From positions 1,984,001 to 2,048,000 of the forward strand of contig NZ_CP074074.1 in the NCBI RefSeq assembly GCF_045788535.1: a DNA stretch of 64,000 bases, written 5' to 3'. The position numbers and the translations under genes are program-made. This DNA comes from Allotamlana fucoidanivorans. Its GTDB lineage: Bacteria > Bacteroidota > Bacteroidia > Flavobacteriales > Flavobacteriaceae. Position 1 is the stretch's first letter, and each line of letters begins with the position of its first letter. Of the stretch, positions 63,103 through 64,000 are shown in pieces. Below the pieces are notes generated by a model. That model searched no databases, had not been told where the DNA came from, and saw nothing but the letters and a program-made list of their open reading frames with translations.

Positions 63103-64000
63103 ATGAAATACATTGTTTGCGAAAAACCAGGAGAATTTCAATTGAAAGAAAAGGAGGCTCCTGTACGAAAAGAAGGCGAAGCTTTATTACAAATAAACAG
63201 CGTTGGTATTTGTGGTACCGATTTACATGCTTATGGCGGAAACCAAGCATTCTTTACCTACCCTAGAATATTAGGGCATGAATTAGCTTCTGAAGTATTA
63301 GAAATTGGAGAAAATGAACGCGGTATAAAAGCAGGCGACAAAGTTGTTGTTATGCCTTATGTTAGCTGCGGAGAATGTATTGCATGCCGAAACGGAAAAA
63401 CAAATTGCTGCACCAATATTAAAGTTTTAGGTGTTCATGCCGATGGCGGAATGCAGGAACAAATTACCGTACCTGCAGACATACTTTTACCGGCCAACAA
63501 CTTATCTAACAATGAAATGGCTATTGTAGAGCCTCTTGCTATTGGAGCCCATGCAGTGAGAAGAGCCAATATTCAAAAAGGGGAAACTGTAGCTGTTGTG
63601 GGTTGTGGTCCAATTGGGATTGGAATCATGAAATTAGCGCAAATTGCTGGTGCAAAAGTAGTAGCCATCGATATGAATGAGCAACGCTTAGAATATGCCA
63701 AAGAAAAAATTGGTGTAGATTATATTGTAAAAGCCGGAGAACATGCGGTTAATGAAATTTCAGAAATCACTAATGGCGATTTATGCACTGCTGTTTTTGA
63801 TGCCTCCGGAAACAAATATGCTTTAGAGGCTTGTCCTGATTATATGTCGCATGGTGGTCGTTTTATTCTTGTTGGTTTATCTAAAGGCGAATTAACTTAT
63901 ACACATCCCAAAGTACATGCCAAAGAAATGACTTTAATGTGTAGCAGGAATGCAACAACCGAAGATTTTGAGCATGTTATTAGTGTTTTAAATCAATTCC
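63103..64000 (+). CDS. Zinc-dependent alcohol dehydrogenase, 3'-truncated
   Basis: The frame stays open to the window end: about 299 residues of an expected 340 or so. Start chosen at ATG 63103 (MKYIVCEKPGEFQLKEKEAP); in-frame ATGs at 63073 and 63088 would add 10 or 5 residues. Medium-chain ADH landmarks: SVGICGTDLHAYGG with the catalytic Cys, ILGHELASEV, the structural zinc cysteines CGECIACRNGKTNCC, VEPLAIGAHAV and the Rossmann motif AVVGCGPIGIG. Next to two fucosidases it could oxidise L-fucose or a related sugar. Confidence 0.88.
   Translation, partial: MKYIVCEKPGEFQLKEKEAPVRKEGEALLQINSVGICGTDLHAYGGNQAFFTYPRILGHELASEVLEIGENERGIKAGDKVVVMPYVSCGECIACRNGKTNCCTNIKVLGVHADGGMQEQITVPADILLPANNLSNNEMAIVEPLAIGAHAVRRANIQKGETVAVVGCGPIGIGIMKLAQIAGAKVVAIDMNEQRLEYAKEKIGVDYIVKAGEHAVNEISEITNGDLCTAVFDASGNKYALEACPDYMSHGGRFILVGLSKGELTYTHPKVHAKEMTLMCSRNATTEDFEHVISVLNQF

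Overview
The window is low-GC DNA from a bacterium of the phylum Bacteroidota, most likely a flavobacterium. The evidence is two SusC/SusD pairs, a CTnDOT-type tra operon (traE, F, G, I, J, K, M, N), TAnnTTTG promoter boxes, DUF6876, DUF6520 and RteC proteins, and a glycan-degradation locus of the marine-flavobacterial kind. No rRNA, tRNA, integrase or CRISPR array was seen.

Layout. (1) 1-5743 is the mobilisation end of an integrative conjugative element (ICE): a partial hypothetical gene, about 750 bp of structured noncoding DNA, ssb, DUF6876, a small ORF, then a BfmA/BtgA-type mobilisation protein, a DUF5712 relaxase-like protein and a VirD4-like coupling ATPase. (2) 5843-12895, all on the minus strand, is a defence island: an AbiEii nucleotidyltransferase with an HTH-DUF6922 antitoxin; an FRG-domain protein preceded by a 114-aa protein whose N-terminus looks like the RuvC-I motif and bridge helix of Cas9 followed by two membrane helices; an ABC-3C conflict system (SMEK, middle component, RecF-like ATPase with DUF2326) whose ATPase carries an in-frame stop; and two small HTH regulators. 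(3) Near 13030-13142 lies a long interrupted hairpin with good plus-strand promoter boxes upstream, a candidate 6S-like RNA. (4) 13276-23207 is a nutrient-uptake module: FecI-type sigma, FecR, STN-containing SusC, SusD, an atypical redoxin, and on the other strand a small cysteine-containing DUF6520 protein, an unknown exported protein and a MauE/DoxX membrane protein. (5) 23308-27282 holds an AraC regulator, a STAS/SEC14-like protein and an alpha-oxoamine synthase fused to a GNAT domain. (6) 27316-37147 is RteC, an excisionase-like HTH, a replication-type winged-helix protein, a DnaC-like ATPase and the tra operon. (7) 37825 to the end is a single-direction polysaccharide utilisation locus (PUL): SusC, SusD, three GH36-like TIM-barrel proteins, two DUF4962-heparinase II/III lyase-like proteins, a DUF5703 protein, two GH29 fucosidases, a sulfatase and a partial zinc alcohol dehydrogenase.

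How it fits together. Regions 1 to 6 read as one ICE: mobilisation and tra modules bracket a cargo of phage-defence genes, an iron- or nutrient-type SusCD uptake system and a small metabolic gene. The PUL starts less than 700 bp after traN. It is either more cargo or chromosomal flank; no element end could be recognised. The PUL enzymes fit a fucosylated, sulfated, probably uronic-acid-containing glycan: sulfatase and fucosidases strip substituents, lyases and GH36-like enzymes cut the backbone or side chains, SusCD imports products, and the dehydrogenase may oxidise a released sugar.

The best candidate for a previously undescribed system is the two-gene minus-strand unit at 7099-8931 (Cas9-N-terminus-like membrane protein plus FRG protein). 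All family calls are from reading the protein sequences; no database search was run.
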